From positions 1,077,001 to 1,141,000 of the forward strand of contig NZ_CP050699.1 in NCBI RefSeq assembly GCF_005116675.2: 64,000 nt of DNA. Direction: 5' to 3'. The stretch is from Desulfosediminicola ganghwensis. GTDB taxonomy: Bacteria > Desulfobacterota > Desulfobulbia > Desulfobulbales > Desulfocapsaceae. Below, piece after piece: positions 49,954 to 59,353 of the stretch. The notes beneath the pieces were generated by a model. It did not search any database, was not told where the DNA came from, and saw only the letters and a program-made list of their open reading frames with translations. Both the position numbers and the translations under genes were made by a program. Numbering within the stretch: position 1 is the stretch's first letter; the number at the start of each line of letters is the position of its first letter.

Positions 49954-50820
49954 CTAGGGGACTCGGGCATGGGCTATGGCAAGTATCGGCGTTGCCTGCC
50001 GCTCTTCATCATCCTGGTAATAGGTTTTATTAAAAAAGTCACTGCTAACCGTGGTGATGTCGGTGAAGCCCCTGCGGCTCAGAAAATCGTCGACTGCGTC
50101 GTCTTCGATACCAAACAGGAGTGGTTCATCTGATTTTTTGGTTATCTCAAGCCACGCTTTGGCTTCTTTTCTATCTATCGTGTTTTCCAGAACACCGGGA
50201 TAGGTATAGTCAAAAATGAGGCGACTACCTTCTGCGCTGTTTCTGGAGATGAACAGTAACGTTTCGTCAATGGCCTCAAGGTCGAGGTACATGATGACGC
50301 CTTCCATGATAAAGAGACTTTTTTTGCTGCGGTCGTACCCGTAGTCAGACAATAGCTCCAGGTTTTCACGGTGAAAATCGATCGGGACGTAGCTGACATG
50401 ATCGGGCAAAGTGGAAAACAACTCCTCAACTTTGGCTTTTTTGATTGCCTGGGTTGCAGGGTGATCCACTTCAAAAACCCGAATCGCGCCTAACTCCTCG
50501 AAGCGGTGGGCGCGAGTGTCGAAGCCCGCCCCGAGGATGACCAGCTGTTCCAGGCCGACAGTGAGTTGCCCCGCGAGATAATCGTCGATATATCTGGTGC
50601 GGGCCAGAAAAAATTCGTGAAAACCGGGAACGAGATCCCTGAAGATGGCAATTGTCTCCTCGCCAGGGAGCTCTGATTCCCCGATAACGGAGAAATTGTC
50701 CGGCAGAAATGATTTGGCATATTGGTCGCTACAGATCCGATTGGAGTCCGTTCGAGAATATTCATAGGCCCTGTGCGCTGCTATTATCGCTGCTGAACGA
50801 CTCGCTTTGTCACTGTCCAT
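49954..50820 (-). CDS. LCMT-family SAM-dependent methyltransferase
   Basis: 288 residues. The SAM motif is LVILGAGFDTRAHRFE near residue 90, as in the leucine carboxyl methyltransferase/TIGR00027 family, with YVPIDFHRENL and the segment MEGVIMYLD further on. It methylates a small molecule or a polyketide-type substrate in relatives; the substrate here is unknown. RBS GGGAGG. Confidence 0.88.
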   Translation of the reverse strand: MDSDKASRSAAIIAAHRAYEYSRTDSNRICSDQYAKSFLPDNFSVIGESELPGEETIAIFRDLVPGFHEFFLARTRYIDDYLAGQLTVGLEQLVILGAGFDTRAHRFEELGAIRVFEVDHPATQAIKKAKVEELFSTLPDHVSYVPIDFHRENLELLSDYGYDRSKKSLFIMEGVIMYLDLEAIDETLLFISRNSAEGSRLIFDYTYPGVLENTIDRKEAKAWLEITKKSDEPLLFGIEDDAVDDFLSRRGFTDITTVSSDFFNKTYYQDDEERQATPILAIAHARVP

Positions 50821-50900
50821 GCTCTCCCTCCCTGGGCCTGCAATGATCTGGTATAATTAGTCACTTGGCAACCGGGCATACTCTACCTGGTCTATGATGA

Positions 50901-51428
50901 CTATCCTATCAACTCCCCACTCGATTTTTTCATCAGCCAGCTTTTACTTTTTTCTATGTAATGATCCAGTTCGTTATACTGGTGGTCGTTTCCGGGAATG
51001 GTGAGCAGGTTTGCCGGTTGCAATTCTAACAAGAGTTTTGCGTGACCGAGTTTATCCTCCTGCTGCTGGATGAGTAAAAACGAAGAATCGGCGAGCTGCT
51101 TGAAGGCTTCTTCTGCCTGAAACCCTTTTACATCGGTGGCGATCTTGATAGGGATGCCGAACAGGATGGCGCTGTCACAGCTTAAACGGCCCTCGAGCAG
51201 TGCCTGGAGCAGGACGAGGGTGCCGAATGACTTGGCAATAATAAGATCAAACTTTTGAGCCGGGAGTCTGCCGATTTCTTTCTTAAGGCTCGGCTTGTCG
51301 TCCTTGTCGGACCAGAAGGAATATTCAAAAGGAAAAGGTTGCTTGGAACTCAGCTCAAGCTTGTGGAAAACAAGATCGAGCCATTCTATAGTTGCGGGAT
51401 TCACCCCGGGGAGTAACAAAGTTTTCAT
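50901..51428 (-). CDS. Alpha/beta-hydrolase-like protein
   Basis: 175 residues. The nucleophile elbow is LIIAKSFGTLVLL (AKSFGT) and the His is in GNDHQYNELDHYI, as in small alpha/beta hydrolases of the YdeN/RBBP9-like type. No signal peptide. The substrate is unknown. It is 66 bases downstream of the quinone reductase gene on the same strand. Confidence 0.75.
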   Translation of the reverse strand: MKTLLLPGVNPATIEWLDLVFHKLELSSKQPFPFEYSFWSDKDDKPSLKKEIGRLPAQKFDLIIAKSFGTLVLLQALLEGRLSCDSAILFGIPIKIATDVKGFQAEEAFKQLADSSFLLIQQQEDKLGHAKLLLELQPANLLTIPGNDHQYNELDHYIEKSKSWLMKKSSGELIG

Positions 51429-51494
51429 GGCGTATATACCTGTGATAATTGATACGATGAGTCAGGGTCCTGTTTTTGACCTGATGTTATCGGT

Positions 51495-52097
51495 TCATGT
51501 CACGTTACGTGGGAACTTCTCTGTTACCAGTGTTTGTACTTCCTCAAGCCACTGCCGGCGCTGGTCCTCACTGCTGGTCACCACTATGTTAAACATGCGC
51601 CGGTGAAAGTCACGGCAGCCGCAAAGGTCGAAGATACAATTTCTCCAGATGGTCTCAAGAGGGTCGCCGAAGACCTGCTGCTCCCGTTCACTTTCGGTGT
51701 TGGAGGTGTTGAAGACCAGAGCGGTATCGGCCTTGAGCAGACCAAGCGGAACTCCTTCCCCCTGATCCTGTTCGATGAATTCATAGGCGACACCGGGGCG
51801 GATGACTCTGTCAACCCAGCCTTTTAATATCGCCGGCGGCATTCCCCACCAGTTGGGGTGAATAATGATAACTCCATCAGCCTCGCCTATTTCACGGCAG
51901 TGGTTCGCGATGATTTCCGGCAGATCAGCGGTTCTTGCGATTTCCGCGGACGGCAGGTTCGGAGGGAAATCCTCGGCGTAGAGGTCGTGAAAGTGGACCT
52001 GATGGCCACTGTGTTCCAGCGCGGTCACAACCCGTGTTGCGATAGCATGGTTGAAGCTGTTTGAATCGGGATGGGCGAGGATGACAGAGATATTCAT
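51495..52097 (-). CDS. NAD(P)H:quinone oxidoreductase, flavodoxin-2 family
   Basis: 200 residues. FMN phosphate loop AHPDSNSFNHAIATRV at the start and HPNWWGMPPAILKGWVDRV in the middle, typical for the NQO1/KefF group. It should carry out two-electron reduction of quinones. It is 18 bases downstream of the PhnA gene. The third enzyme of this kind in the window. Confidence 0.9.
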   Translation of the reverse strand: MNISVILAHPDSNSFNHAIATRVVTALEHSGHQVHFHDLYAEDFPPNLPSAEIARTADLPEIIANHCREIGEADGVIIIHPNWWGMPPAILKGWVDRVIRPGVAYEFIEQDQGEGVPLGLLKADTALVFNTSNTESEREQQVFGDPLETIWRNCIFDLCGCRDFHRRMFNIVVTSSEDQRRQWLEEVQTLVTEKFPRNVT

Positions 52098-52115
52098 TGG
52101 TCAGAATTTCGGTAA

Positions 52116-52691
52116 TTACGCTTTTTTCACAAATTGGGTGAGGATAACGATCTGCTGTCCACTGACCCGGCCCTCGATCTGTTCGGGGTTGTCGGCAACA
52201 AGGCTGATGTTGCGGACGGTGGTGCCGCGTTTTGCAGTGAAACCGCCACCCTTGACGTTGAGGTCCTTGATAAGGGTTACACTATCTCCGGCCGCAAGCA
52301 GGGCGCCGTTGCTGTCTCTATGTTCAACCCCACTCTCTTCTCCTTCGTGCTGGCCTTCTTTCGCCCAGGCAAGGGTCTCTTCTTCGAGGTACAGCATGTC
52401 GAGCAAATCCTGTGGCCAGCCCTCGGCCCGGAGGTTTTGCAGTATGCGCCAGACCATCACCTGTACTGCCGGTACCTGGCTCCACATGGTGTCGTTGAGG
52501 CAGCGCCAGTGGTTGGCGTCCATTGATTCCGGTGTTTCTATCTGGTCAAGGCAGACTTTGCAGATCATGACGCTCTGATCTGCGCTGCCGTCTGAACTTG
52601 GTGGTACTTCGTAAGCAGAAAGGTTTTTGTCAGATCTGCATAATTCGCATTGTGCCTCGCAACGGGCGAGCAATTCATCGTGTACACTCAT
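52116..52691 (-). CDS. PhnA-domain protein (zinc ribbon)
   Basis: 191 residues from ATG 52691 (AGGA upstream). N-terminal zinc ribbon with CEAQCELC and CKVCLDQI, then a helical part, then the C-terminal PhnA domain with SNGALLAAGDSVTLIKDLNVKG. PhnA (YjdM) homologues are named for alkylphosphonate use, but that link is historical; the function is not clear. First gene of the PhnA-NQO-hydrolase group. Confidence 0.9.
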   Translation of the reverse strand: MSVHDELLARCEAQCELCRSDKNLSAYEVPPSSDGSADQSVMICKVCLDQIETPESMDANHWRCLNDTMWSQVPAVQVMVWRILQNLRAEGWPQDLLDMLYLEEETLAWAKEGQHEGEESGVEHRDSNGALLAAGDSVTLIKDLNVKGGGFTAKRGTTVRNISLVADNPEQIEGRVSGQQIVILTQFVKKA

Positions 52692-52949
52692 TTTGGATAA
52701 TCCTGGGTTCAGCTTTGAAAAAGGGAAAAGAAAGGAGCCTCCTTTTCTTTCCGGGTAAATCAATGGCATCGAGCATGCTCTTTGCCGGATGGGCAATACA
52801 ATATTGGATTAGAAGTTATCTGTCCACTTTTCCACTAAATTTTTTAAAAATACAATCAGGAAGAGTAGAAGGGATAACCGCGCGCGGAAAAAACGGCGAT
52901 TTGGGGAATTATATTGACAGGAATCAGAGACCTGGGGTAGAGTTTCGAA
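52692..52949. other. Intergenic region before the riboswitch
   Basis: Holds the divergent promoters of the PhnA gene (minus) and of the cobalamin riboswitch RNA (plus). TTGACA-like sequence (at 52914, ttgaca) and, 17 bases further on, GGGTAGAGT form a plausible promoter for the riboswitch transcript. Confidence 0.4.
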
Positions 52950-53150
52950 TACATATCAGGCTCCACTTCGGTGGATGAAAAGGGAATCCGGTGAAAATCC
53001 GGAACGGGCCCGCCGCTGTAATCCTGCCCCGGCATTTGTACTATGCGCCGGGGAACGTTTCTGGCTGGAAGAGTCACTGCTCAGACCATATTCAATCGAG
53101 TGGGAAGGCTGTTGGAAACGGGGGAAAGTCAGAAGACCTACCTGAAGACA
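52950..53150 (+). ncRNA. Cobalamin riboswitch
   Basis: Contains the class core GGGAATCCGGTG-AAAATCCGGAAC-GGGCCCGCCGCTGTAA at 52982-53021 and the B12 box AGTCAGAAGACCTACC at 53127-53142, with intervening stems and a GAGTCACTGCTCAGA loop. In other bacteria such elements switch off B12 transport or synthesis genes. Here the downstream DNA has no gene on this strand. Confidence 0.93.
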
Positions 53151-53207
53151 TAATTAGGAATCTCGTGGACCAGCTATTCCTGAACCTATCCGAGTGGACA
53201 ACAGGGC

Positions 53208-53256
53208 ATCCCCGGCGCACCATGCAGAACACATTGCATGATGGTCCGGGTTTTTT
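53208..53256 (+). terminator. Riboswitch-linked terminator
   Basis: CCCGG-ACCATGCA and TGCATGATGGT-CCGGG form the stem, followed by TTTTTTT. It lies about 60 bases after the B12 box, the usual place for an expression-platform terminator. Confidence 0.82.
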
Positions 53257-53296
53257 TATGCCCGGGCAAGTGAGAACGTAATTGCGTTGCGCCTCC

Positions 53297-53357
53297 CCGC
53301 GACCTTGCTCCTACGCCACCCAACCCATACCTGGGGAGCAGGGTCGTGGTTTTTTTT
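53297..53357 (+). terminator. Second terminator, probably bidirectional
   Basis: GCGACCTTGCTCC pairs with GGAGCAGGGTCGTG, followed by eight T. It lies between the riboswitch terminator and the convergent gene at 53426. It may also end that gene's transcript on the minus strand. Confidence 0.75.
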
Positions 53358-53425
53358 ACAGACTCTCTATTCTTATCCGGAAGTCCGAATCTGAGGTAAC
53401 CGGAACTGGTCAGATGAATTGCAAC

Positions 53426-53803
53426 CTATCCGGCATTCCTGAAAAATATTAACAAAACCCTCACTGAAGTGATGAGCGCAGCGATTGAGGTCGCAACGAA
53501 TAGAATACAGACCAGCCAGTACCAGGACCTGTTTAATTTGTAGCGGATTCCGGCGAAGAAACCTGGCTTGGTGATAAGCGGCCCCGGCACGTTTTTGAAG
53601 GTGGCGATGAAGAAGTAGCCGCAAAAACCCCACAGGGCGCAGACAATCGATGGAATTATCAGGTTCTCACCTGAGATGAGTCCCTCGAAAACTATAATGA
53701 TGCAGAGCAGCAGTATGCCGCCGATACCCAGCAACAGGGCAGGGTATTGCAGTAAACGTATGGTTCGTGCTATTTTTCTGAATGTGTCGAGCATGTTGGT
53801 CAT
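53426..53803 (-). CDS. Small integral membrane protein
   Basis: 125 residues with about three transmembrane helices (residues 17-40, 47-69 and 93-120) and a short basic N-terminus (RKIARTIRLL). No family recognised. It is 15 bases downstream of the EamA transporter gene on the same strand, so co-transcription is likely. No clear RBS is seen. Confidence 0.65.
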   Translation of the reverse strand: MTNMLDTFRKIARTIRLLQYPALLLGIGGILLLCIIIVFEGLISGENLIIPSIVCALWGFCGYFFIATFKNVPGPLITKPGFFAGIRYKLNRSWYWLVCILFVATSIAALITSVRVLLIFFRNAG

Positions 53804-53818
53804 ATGATTTTGGAGTTT

Positions 53819-54760
53819 TTAACTTTCCTGCAGGACATCCTGCAAAGCTTCTGGTTCGTGGTCCTGGCTGGAATAGTTTGCCAGATATACGGCGGCCAGT
53901 ACTATCCCGCCACCTGCCAGTTGCAGCGGTGCCAGTGATTCACCAAGCAGGATCCAGGCACCGAAGGCCGTGACCACCGGTATACTGTTTATGCAGACCG
54001 CTGCCCGGGCAGCAGGTATCCTGCTCAACGCATAATTATAGCAGAGAAATGCGCCAATGGTGGCAAATATAGTGAGTGCCGCCAGGGCGATTATGCCTTC
54101 ATAACGAATTTCCCCCCAGCTCACCTTTGGCAGATCGTAGAGAAAGGCAGGGAAAAAGATGATAGCTCCGAAGATAATCTGCATACCGGTTATCTGAACC
54201 GGAGTGACAGACTGGCCGAGATGGCGGGTGATGATCATATATACTGCGGCGGAAAGTACTGCACCGCAAATCATAAGGTCACCGATCAGCGCACCGCCTG
54301 TTGTGCCGCCAGTTGTCTCACCGAAAACCAGCAGGCAGACTCCAATCATGGAGATGCAGATGCCTATGGTGTTTACCCGTCGCAATCGCTCTTTGAGGAA
54401 AAGAACAGACAGCAGCAGCACCACGATAGGAATGGTGGCGATGATCAGTGAGGTTTTGGTTGCTGTGGTGTACTGCAGGCCAATGGTTTCGAAGGTGAAA
54501 TAGAGACCGGGTTGAAAAATGGCTAGCAGCGCCAACATCTTCAGGTTTGGCCGGTTCAGTTCAGGGAAGCCTGTACGGTTGAGCAGCCAGACAAAGAAGA
54601 TGGCGGCCACGGCAAAACGGAAAAAGATAAGGCAGAACGGAGTGAAGCTGGCGAGTGCGACCTTGGTGGCAATAAAGGAAAAACCCCAGAAGATCATGGC
54701 GAGAGCAAGGGCCAGATATGTGAAAAGGGCCGGACAGGACTGGTGGGGAATACGTTTCAT
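53819..54760 (-). CDS. EamA/DMT-family transporter
   Basis: 313 residues from ATG 54760 (a TTG two codons upstream is less likely). Ten transmembrane helices in two EamA repeats; FWGFSFIATKVALASFTP and ALIGDLMICGAVLSAAVYM are typical. Exports or imports small metabolites or amino acids in relatives; the substrate here is unknown. Confidence 0.88.
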   Translation of the reverse strand: MKRIPHQSCPALFTYLALALAMIFWGFSFIATKVALASFTPFCLIFFRFAVAAIFFVWLLNRTGFPELNRPNLKMLALLAIFQPGLYFTFETIGLQYTTATKTSLIIATIPIVVLLLSVLFLKERLRRVNTIGICISMIGVCLLVFGETTGGTTGGALIGDLMICGAVLSAAVYMIITRHLGQSVTPVQITGMQIIFGAIIFFPAFLYDLPKVSWGEIRYEGIIALAALTIFATIGAFLCYNYALSRIPAARAAVCINSIPVVTAFGAWILLGESLAPLQLAGGGIVLAAVYLANYSSQDHEPEALQDVLQES

Positions 54761-54766
54761 ATTCAA

Positions 54767-55268
54767 TCTATTGGCATTTGGGGTAGTGTTTTATCATTCG
54801 CAGCACGAGTTCAGGGTGCAACAGCGAAAGTGGCCTGAGGATACAGCGAACTCCGGGCGTCGGGCGAAGGGCGGGCGGGCTGCAGCAGGTGCCCGAACAG
54901 GTTGAATCGTCAACGGTCGAAATTACGCCGATTTGTTGATTTTGTCCAGTAATCATCTTGGCATGATTATAAGCGGCTGAAGGGAAGAGTTTTTTCGGCG
55001 GTTTTTTAAAAAATCGGATCGTTTTGTGACAATCTGGTTTTTAAGCAATCGAGATTAAATAAATTGTTGTAATGTCATGAGAATGGTGCGGGAACTGAGC
55101 GGAACCAAAGGATCTTACACCCACAAGCCTTTTAACAGTCGTATTTCCGGTATGGTTTGTGTTTCGCCCAGCCAAAACAAAGTTGTCCTGCGTGCCTGTC
55201 TGTGTTAATAAGACCATTTGGGAAACTGGCATTTTACGGTAGCGAAAAACCTGTATGAGGTGAGAATC
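54767..55268. other. Intergenic region, no gene supported
   Basis: About 500 bases. A 62-codon Cys-rich open frame on the minus strand (54768-54956) has no RBS and unusual composition, so it is not called. The promoter of the zinc-ribbon and amino-acid transporter genes should lie near 55200. Confidence 0.35.
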
Positions 55269-55430
55269 ATGCGTGGTGAGAACGAACCTGTTTTGCTTGT
55301 GTGTCCAAAGTGCAGGGAAACAAAGATAGTTTACCTGCCCATCGAAGATTTGCCTCCCTGTTCCAACCCTGAGTGCGAGGGCACAAAAATGGTGATTGAG
55401 GAACTGCTGGATGAAGGCAAGTCCTATTGA
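55269..55430 (+). CDS. Small zinc-ribbon protein
   Basis: 53 residues from ATG 55269 with GAGGTGA just upstream. The zinc site is built by CPKC and C-N-P-E-C (LVCPKCRETK and PPCSNPECEG). Such one-domain ribbons are common small proteins of unknown role. It lies 76 bases before the amino-acid transporter operon, separated from it by a terminator. Confidence 0.7.
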   Translation: MRGENEPVLLVCPKCRETKIVYLPIEDLPPCSNPECEGTKMVIEELLDEGKSY

Positions 55431-55450
55431 TGGTTTCGTCAGTTGGTGTG

Positions 55451-55476
55451 AAGGGTCGTGGTGGACCCTTTTTTTA
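55451..55476 (+). terminator. Rho-independent terminator
   Basis: AAGGGTC-GTGGTG-GACCCTT followed by TTTTTA. It separates the zinc-ribbon gene from the substrate-binding-protein gene and may act as an attenuator if transcription starts upstream. Confidence 0.8.
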
Positions 55477-55506
55477 TTCGTAAATGACGCAACAAGAGGA
55501 GATGAA

Positions 55507-56304
55507 ATGAGAAAATTATCTGTATTGTGTGCCCTGTTGGTGGCAATGGTGCTTACCGCTGGTGTTGCAATGGCCGGAACTCTGGAGGATATCCAGAAGC
55601 GCGGTAAACTTCGTGTTGGTATGGAGCCAGGCTACATGCCTTTTGAGCTGACCAACCAGAAAGGTGAGATCATCGGTTTTGACGTTGATATGGCGAAGCG
55701 TATGGCTAAAGCCATGGGCGTTGAGCTGGAAATCGTTTCCACCGCCTGGGATGGAATTATCCCTGCCCTTTTGACCGACAAGTTCGATATCATTATGTCA
55801 GGTATGACCCTGACCCAGGCTCGTAACATGAGCATCAACTTCGCTTCTCCATACATCGAGATCGGTCAGTCCATCATCGTGTCTAACAAAATTGCCGGTG
55901 AGATCAAATCTTACAAAGATCTCAATGATCCAAAGTACACTGTTGCTTCCAAGCTTGGCACCACCGGTGAGCAGGCTACCAAGCGTATGATCGGTAAAGC
56001 CAAATACGTAAGCTTTGAGACCGAGCAGGAAGGTGTACTCGATGTTGTAAACGGTAAGATCGATGCGTTTATCTATGACATGCCATACAACGCCGTTGCA
56101 GTGAGCCAGCGTGGCCAGGGTAAAGTCACCCATCTTGATAAAGCCTTCACCTTCGAGCCGCTTGCATGGGGTATCCGTAAAGGTGATCCTGATTTCCTGA
56201 ACTGGCTGAACAACTTCATGTACCAGATCAAGAATGACGGCGTATATGACAAGATTTATGGCAAGTGGTTCCAGAGTGATGCCTGGCTGAAAGAAATTCA
56301 GTAA
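55507..56304 (+). CDS. Polar amino-acid ABC transporter, substrate-binding protein
   Basis: 265 residues. Signal peptide cleaved after AMA (LTAGVAMAG), then a type II binding protein fold: KLRVGMEPGYMPFEL, GFDVDMAKRMAK and KIDAFIYDMPYN near the C-terminus. Similar to GlnH/ArtJ-type proteins that bind glutamine, arginine or related amino acids in the periplasm. Strong RBS (GAGGAG). Confidence 0.9.
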   Translation: MRKLSVLCALLVAMVLTAGVAMAGTLEDIQKRGKLRVGMEPGYMPFELTNQKGEIIGFDVDMAKRMAKAMGVELEIVSTAWDGIIPALLTDKFDIIMSGMTLTQARNMSINFASPYIEIGQSIIVSNKIAGEIKSYKDLNDPKYTVASKLGTTGEQATKRMIGKAKYVSFETEQEGVLDVVNGKIDAFIYDMPYNAVAVSQRGQGKVTHLDKAFTFEPLAWGIRKGDPDFLNWLNNFMYQIKNDGVYDKIYGKWFQSDAWLKEIQ

Positions 56305-56322
56305 AAGAGGATATCCAGACTA

Positions 56323-57282
56323 GTGAATGCCACAGATAAAACGTGGCCCTGGAAAATCTTGCTTGCGGTCATCCTGATTGGGATGGCCGCATCAATTTAT
56401 GGGTCCGTAAAAAAGATTGATTACGAATGGCGGTGGAACCGGATCCCCCAGTATTTTGTCTATCAGGGAACTGACGCTCACAAAATACCCTTTGACGGTG
56501 TTATCACAGAGATTACCCAACAGAAAAAAAGCTCAACGATTGTTATGACCTCCGAGTCCGGGGATGTTGAGACTGTTGTGGTCGACAGTGATAGTATCCG
56601 GGTTTCTGCAGGGGAGGATCTCTTTGAAGGAGATACAGTAGGCTATACTTCAGACTGGTATCTCGGCCCGTTGATGAAAGGACTGTGGACCACCATCTGG
56701 CTGTCGGCGGTTTCAAGTGTCATTGCGCTTTTTATCGGGTTGTTTACCGGGCTTGCCAGGGTAGCGAAAAATTATGTTGTTAGCATGCTGGCGGCCATCT
56801 ATGTCGAAATCATTCGTGGCACTCCACTACTGGTTCAGATATTTATTGCCTATTTTTTCATAGCCACTGTCTTTGACTTGAGCAGAAACGTCGCCGGTAT
56901 CGGAGCATTGTCCCTGTTTGCCGGAGCCTATGTGGCCGAAATTGTCCGTGCGGGAATTCAATCTATTCCCAAAGGCCAGATGGAGGCTGCCAGATCGCTG
57001 GGTATGACCACTCCACAGGCCATGAAGGACATTATTCTGCCGCAGGCGTTCAAGCGAATTTTGCCGCCGTTGTCCGGCCAGTTCATCAGCCTGATCAAGG
57101 ATTCGTCTCTGGTCTCCGTCATTGCCATTACCGATCTGACCAAATCAGGTCGGGAAATCATTACCAGTACGTTTGCGCCCTTTGAGGTCTGGCTGGTTGT
57201 TGCGGCCATGTACCTGATTATCACTTCGGTGCTGTCGCAGCTGGTCTTCTATATGGAACGGAGGCTCGCAGTCAGTGATTAA
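56323..57282 (+). CDS. Amino-acid ABC transporter permease with periplasmic insert
   Basis: 319 residues, GTG start. The permease core (about residues 115-310) has the EAA motif [17 protein letters not shown] and [17 protein letters not shown] typical of GlnP/HisM-type proteins. Between the first helix (residues 12-30) and the second lies a beta-rich extracytoplasmic segment of about 75 residues ([28 protein letters not shown]) that ordinary permeases lack. It may contact the binding protein. Confidence 0.9.
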   Translation: MNATDKTWPWKILLAVILIGMAASIYGSVKKIDYEWRWNRIPQYFVYQGTDAHKIPFDGVITEITQQKKSSTIVMTSESGDVETVVVDSDSIRVSAGEDLFEGDTVGYTSDWYLGPLMKGLWTTIWLSAVSSVIALFIGLFTGLARVAKNYVVSMLAAIYVEIIRGTPLLVQIFIAYFFIATVFDLSRNVAGIGALSLFAGAYVAEIVRAGIQSIPKGQMEAARSLGMTTPQAMKDIILPQAFKRILPPLSGQFISLIKDSSLVSVIAITDLTKSGREIITSTFAPFEVWLVVAAMYLIITSVLSQLVFYMERRLAVSD

Positions 57283-58009
57283 AGCTCAGAACGTTTTGAA
57301 AGTATTTACCGGCCGCGGTGTAGAAGTCCGGGCGGTGGATGATGTCACGGCCGATGTGGGCTCTGGCGAGGTGGTTGTCGTCATCGGGCCGTCCGGGTCT
57401 GGTAAGTCCACCTTTCTGCGCTGTATAAACGGGCTGGAAAAGTTTGATAGCGGTCATATCATCATTGACGGGGTTGACCTTGCCGACAAAAAGACCAACA
57501 TCAACCACATCAGAGCTGAAGTTGGTATGGTGTTCCAGCAATTCAACCTCTTTCCCCACAAGAGCGTGTTGGAAAATGTAACACTCGCTCAGATGCGGGT
57601 GCGAAAACGCTCCAGAGCCGAGGCTGAGGAAAAGGCGAGAAGCCTGCTTAAAAAGGTGGGTATCGCTGAAAAAGCTTCGGAGTATCCATCACGTCTCTCC
57701 GGTGGTCAGCAGCAGCGTGTTGCCATCGCTCGCGCCCTGGCCATGGACCCGAAGATTATGCTCTTCGATGAGCCTACTTCGGCGCTTGATCCTGAAATGG
57801 TCGGTGAGGTGCTCGATGTCATGAAACAGCTTGCCCGTGAAGGTATGACCATGGTTGTGGTAACCCATGAGATGGGTTTTGCCCGTGAGGTTGCCGATCG
57901 TGTCATCTTTATGGATGAAGGCAAGGTGGTAGAAGTCGGAACTCCTGAGCATTTCTTTACCGACCCGCGTGAGGAGAGAGCAAAACTCTTTTTGAAGCAG
58001 GTACTGTAG
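57275..58009 (+). CDS. Amino-acid ABC transporter ATP-binding protein
   Basis: 244 residues, GTG start overlapping the permease by eight bases. Walker [10 protein letters not shown], signature [15 protein letters not shown], Walker [12 protein letters not shown]-like [13 protein letters not shown] and H-loop [15 protein letters not shown], as in the GlnQ/HisP group. Completes a one-permease amino-acid importer with the two preceding genes. Confidence 0.95.
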   Translation: MIKAQNVLKVFTGRGVEVRAVDDVTADVGSGEVVVVIGPSGSGKSTFLRCINGLEKFDSGHIIIDGVDLADKKTNINHIRAEVGMVFQQFNLFPHKSVLENVTLAQMRVRKRSRAEAEEKARSLLKKVGIAEKASEYPSRLSGGQQQRVAIARALAMDPKIMLFDEPTSALDPEMVGEVLDVMKQLAREGMTMVVVTHEMGFAREVADRVIFMDEGKVVEVGTPEHFFTDPREERAKLFLKQVL

Positions 58010-58017
58010 CAACGCAT

Positions 58018-58088
58018 TGAGGGGTGAGAAGTGGAGAGTGGGGAGAGAGGTTTCTCCATACTCTATACTTTTCACCCCTCACCTTTTT
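58018..58088 (+). terminator. Rho-independent terminator of the amino-acid transporter
   Basis: GAGGGGTGA and TTCACCCCTC form the outer stem of a long imperfect hairpin (58019-58082), followed by CACCTTTTT. It separates the amino-acid transporter from the BMP transporter. Confidence 0.75.
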
Positions 58089-58252
58089 AAATGTCTTACC
58101 ATGTAATATCATATCCTGTAGTTTCCGATGAAGTGTCTGGAGTGTGGATTCTGGCTCCGCTGCGGAGTCGTTGATTCCCCATTTCTGACCCTTTACATGA
58201 TGTGCGGGTTATCGCTAAAATAATTTATCCCTACAACATACTGGAGTTACAA

Positions 58253-59314
58253 ATGGATCTGGTGAAATCTCTTTTCGCCCTTGCTGCAGGTATCGGCATG
58301 TTTGCTGCTACTGCTTCAGCCAAGGATTTGCAGGTTGGTTTTGTATATGTTTCCCCCATTGGTGATGCGGGCTGGTCGTACGCCCATGATGTCGGCCGCC
58401 AGGAAATCGACAAGATGGATGGCGTGAAGACCTCGTATGTCGAGTCTGTTGCCGAGGGACCAGATTCAGAACGTGTTATCCTGAATATGGCCCGCAGAGG
58501 GTATGACCTGATTTTTGCCACCTCTTTCGGCTATATGGACCCGATGCTGAAAGTTGCCCAGCAGTTTCCTGACACCACCTTTATGCACTGTTCCGGTTTT
58601 AAATCCGCTGATAACATGGGCAACTATTTCGGTCGCATGTACCAGGCCCGTTATCTCTCCGGCATCGTTGCCGGCAGTATGACCAAATCCAACACTATCG
58701 GCTATGTTGCCGCCTTCCCGATCCCGGAGGTTATCCGTGGTATCAACGCCTTCGCCCTCGGTGTGCAGTCAGTGAATCCCGATGCCACCGTACGCGTGGT
58801 GTGGTCCAAAACCTGGTATGATCCCGCCACTGAGAAAGAGGCTGCCAAGTCCCTCCTCGATGTTGGTGCAGATGTGATTGCCCAGCATCAGGACTCCCCC
58901 GGTCCGCAGGAAGCGGCTCAGGAAAGTGGTGCGTATTCAATCGGCTACAATACCGATATGTCCACATTTGCTCCCAAGGCGCATCTGACCGCACCAGTGT
59001 GGAACTGGGGACCGTACTACAAAGGAGTTGTCAAGGCTGTGCAGGACGGTACCTGGAAATCAGAGTCTGTCTGGCCCGGCATGGAAGAGGGGCTGGTAGA
59101 TCTCGCACCTTTCGGCCCGATGGTGCCACAGGATCTGCAGGACAAGGTTAACGTTGTCAAAGATGAAATCGTTGCCGGCAGCAATACCATCTTTACCGGC
59201 CCCATCAAAGACCAGCAGGGTAATGTCAAGATTGCTGAAGGTGTTACTGCCACAGACGAAGAACTGCTTGGCATGACCTGGTTCGTTGAAGGCGTAATCG
59301 GTACAACCAAGTAA
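58253..59314 (+). CDS. BMP-family (PnrA-type) nucleoside/purine-binding protein
   Basis: 353 residues from ATG 58253 with GGAG upstream. Signal peptide ending in ASA, then the BMP fold: VGFVYVSPIGDAGWSYAHD, GYDLIFATSFGYMDPMLKVA, GADVIAQHQDSPG and GYNTDMSTFAPKAHL. BMP proteins bind purine nucleosides or related ligands and feed sugar-type ABC importers. The following permeases and ATPase are such a system. Confidence 0.9.
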   Translation: MDLVKSLFALAAGIGMFAATASAKDLQVGFVYVSPIGDAGWSYAHDVGRQEIDKMDGVKTSYVESVAEGPDSERVILNMARRGYDLIFATSFGYMDPMLKVAQQFPDTTFMHCSGFKSADNMGNYFGRMYQARYLSGIVAGSMTKSNTIGYVAAFPIPEVIRGINAFALGVQSVNPDATVRVVWSKTWYDPATEKEAAKSLLDVGADVIAQHQDSPGPQEAAQESGAYSIGYNTDMSTFAPKAHLTAPVWNWGPYYKGVVKAVQDGTWKSESVWPGMEEGLVDLAPFGPMVPQDLQDKVNVVKDEIVAGSNTIFTGPIKDQQGNVKIAEGVTATDEELLGMTWFVEGVIGTTK

Positions 59315-59353
59315 ACGGAGCATCCGGTGTAATGCCGGATAGCATAGAACCAT

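Noticed and set aside
52991-53281. 96-codon plus-strand frame within the cobalamin riboswitch
   Set aside because: It overlaps the conserved aptamer and the terminator; the bases are explained by RNA structure.
54768-54956. 62-codon minus-strand frame with TCSGTCC motif
   Set aside because: The Cys-rich segment is intriguing, but there is no RBS and no operon support.
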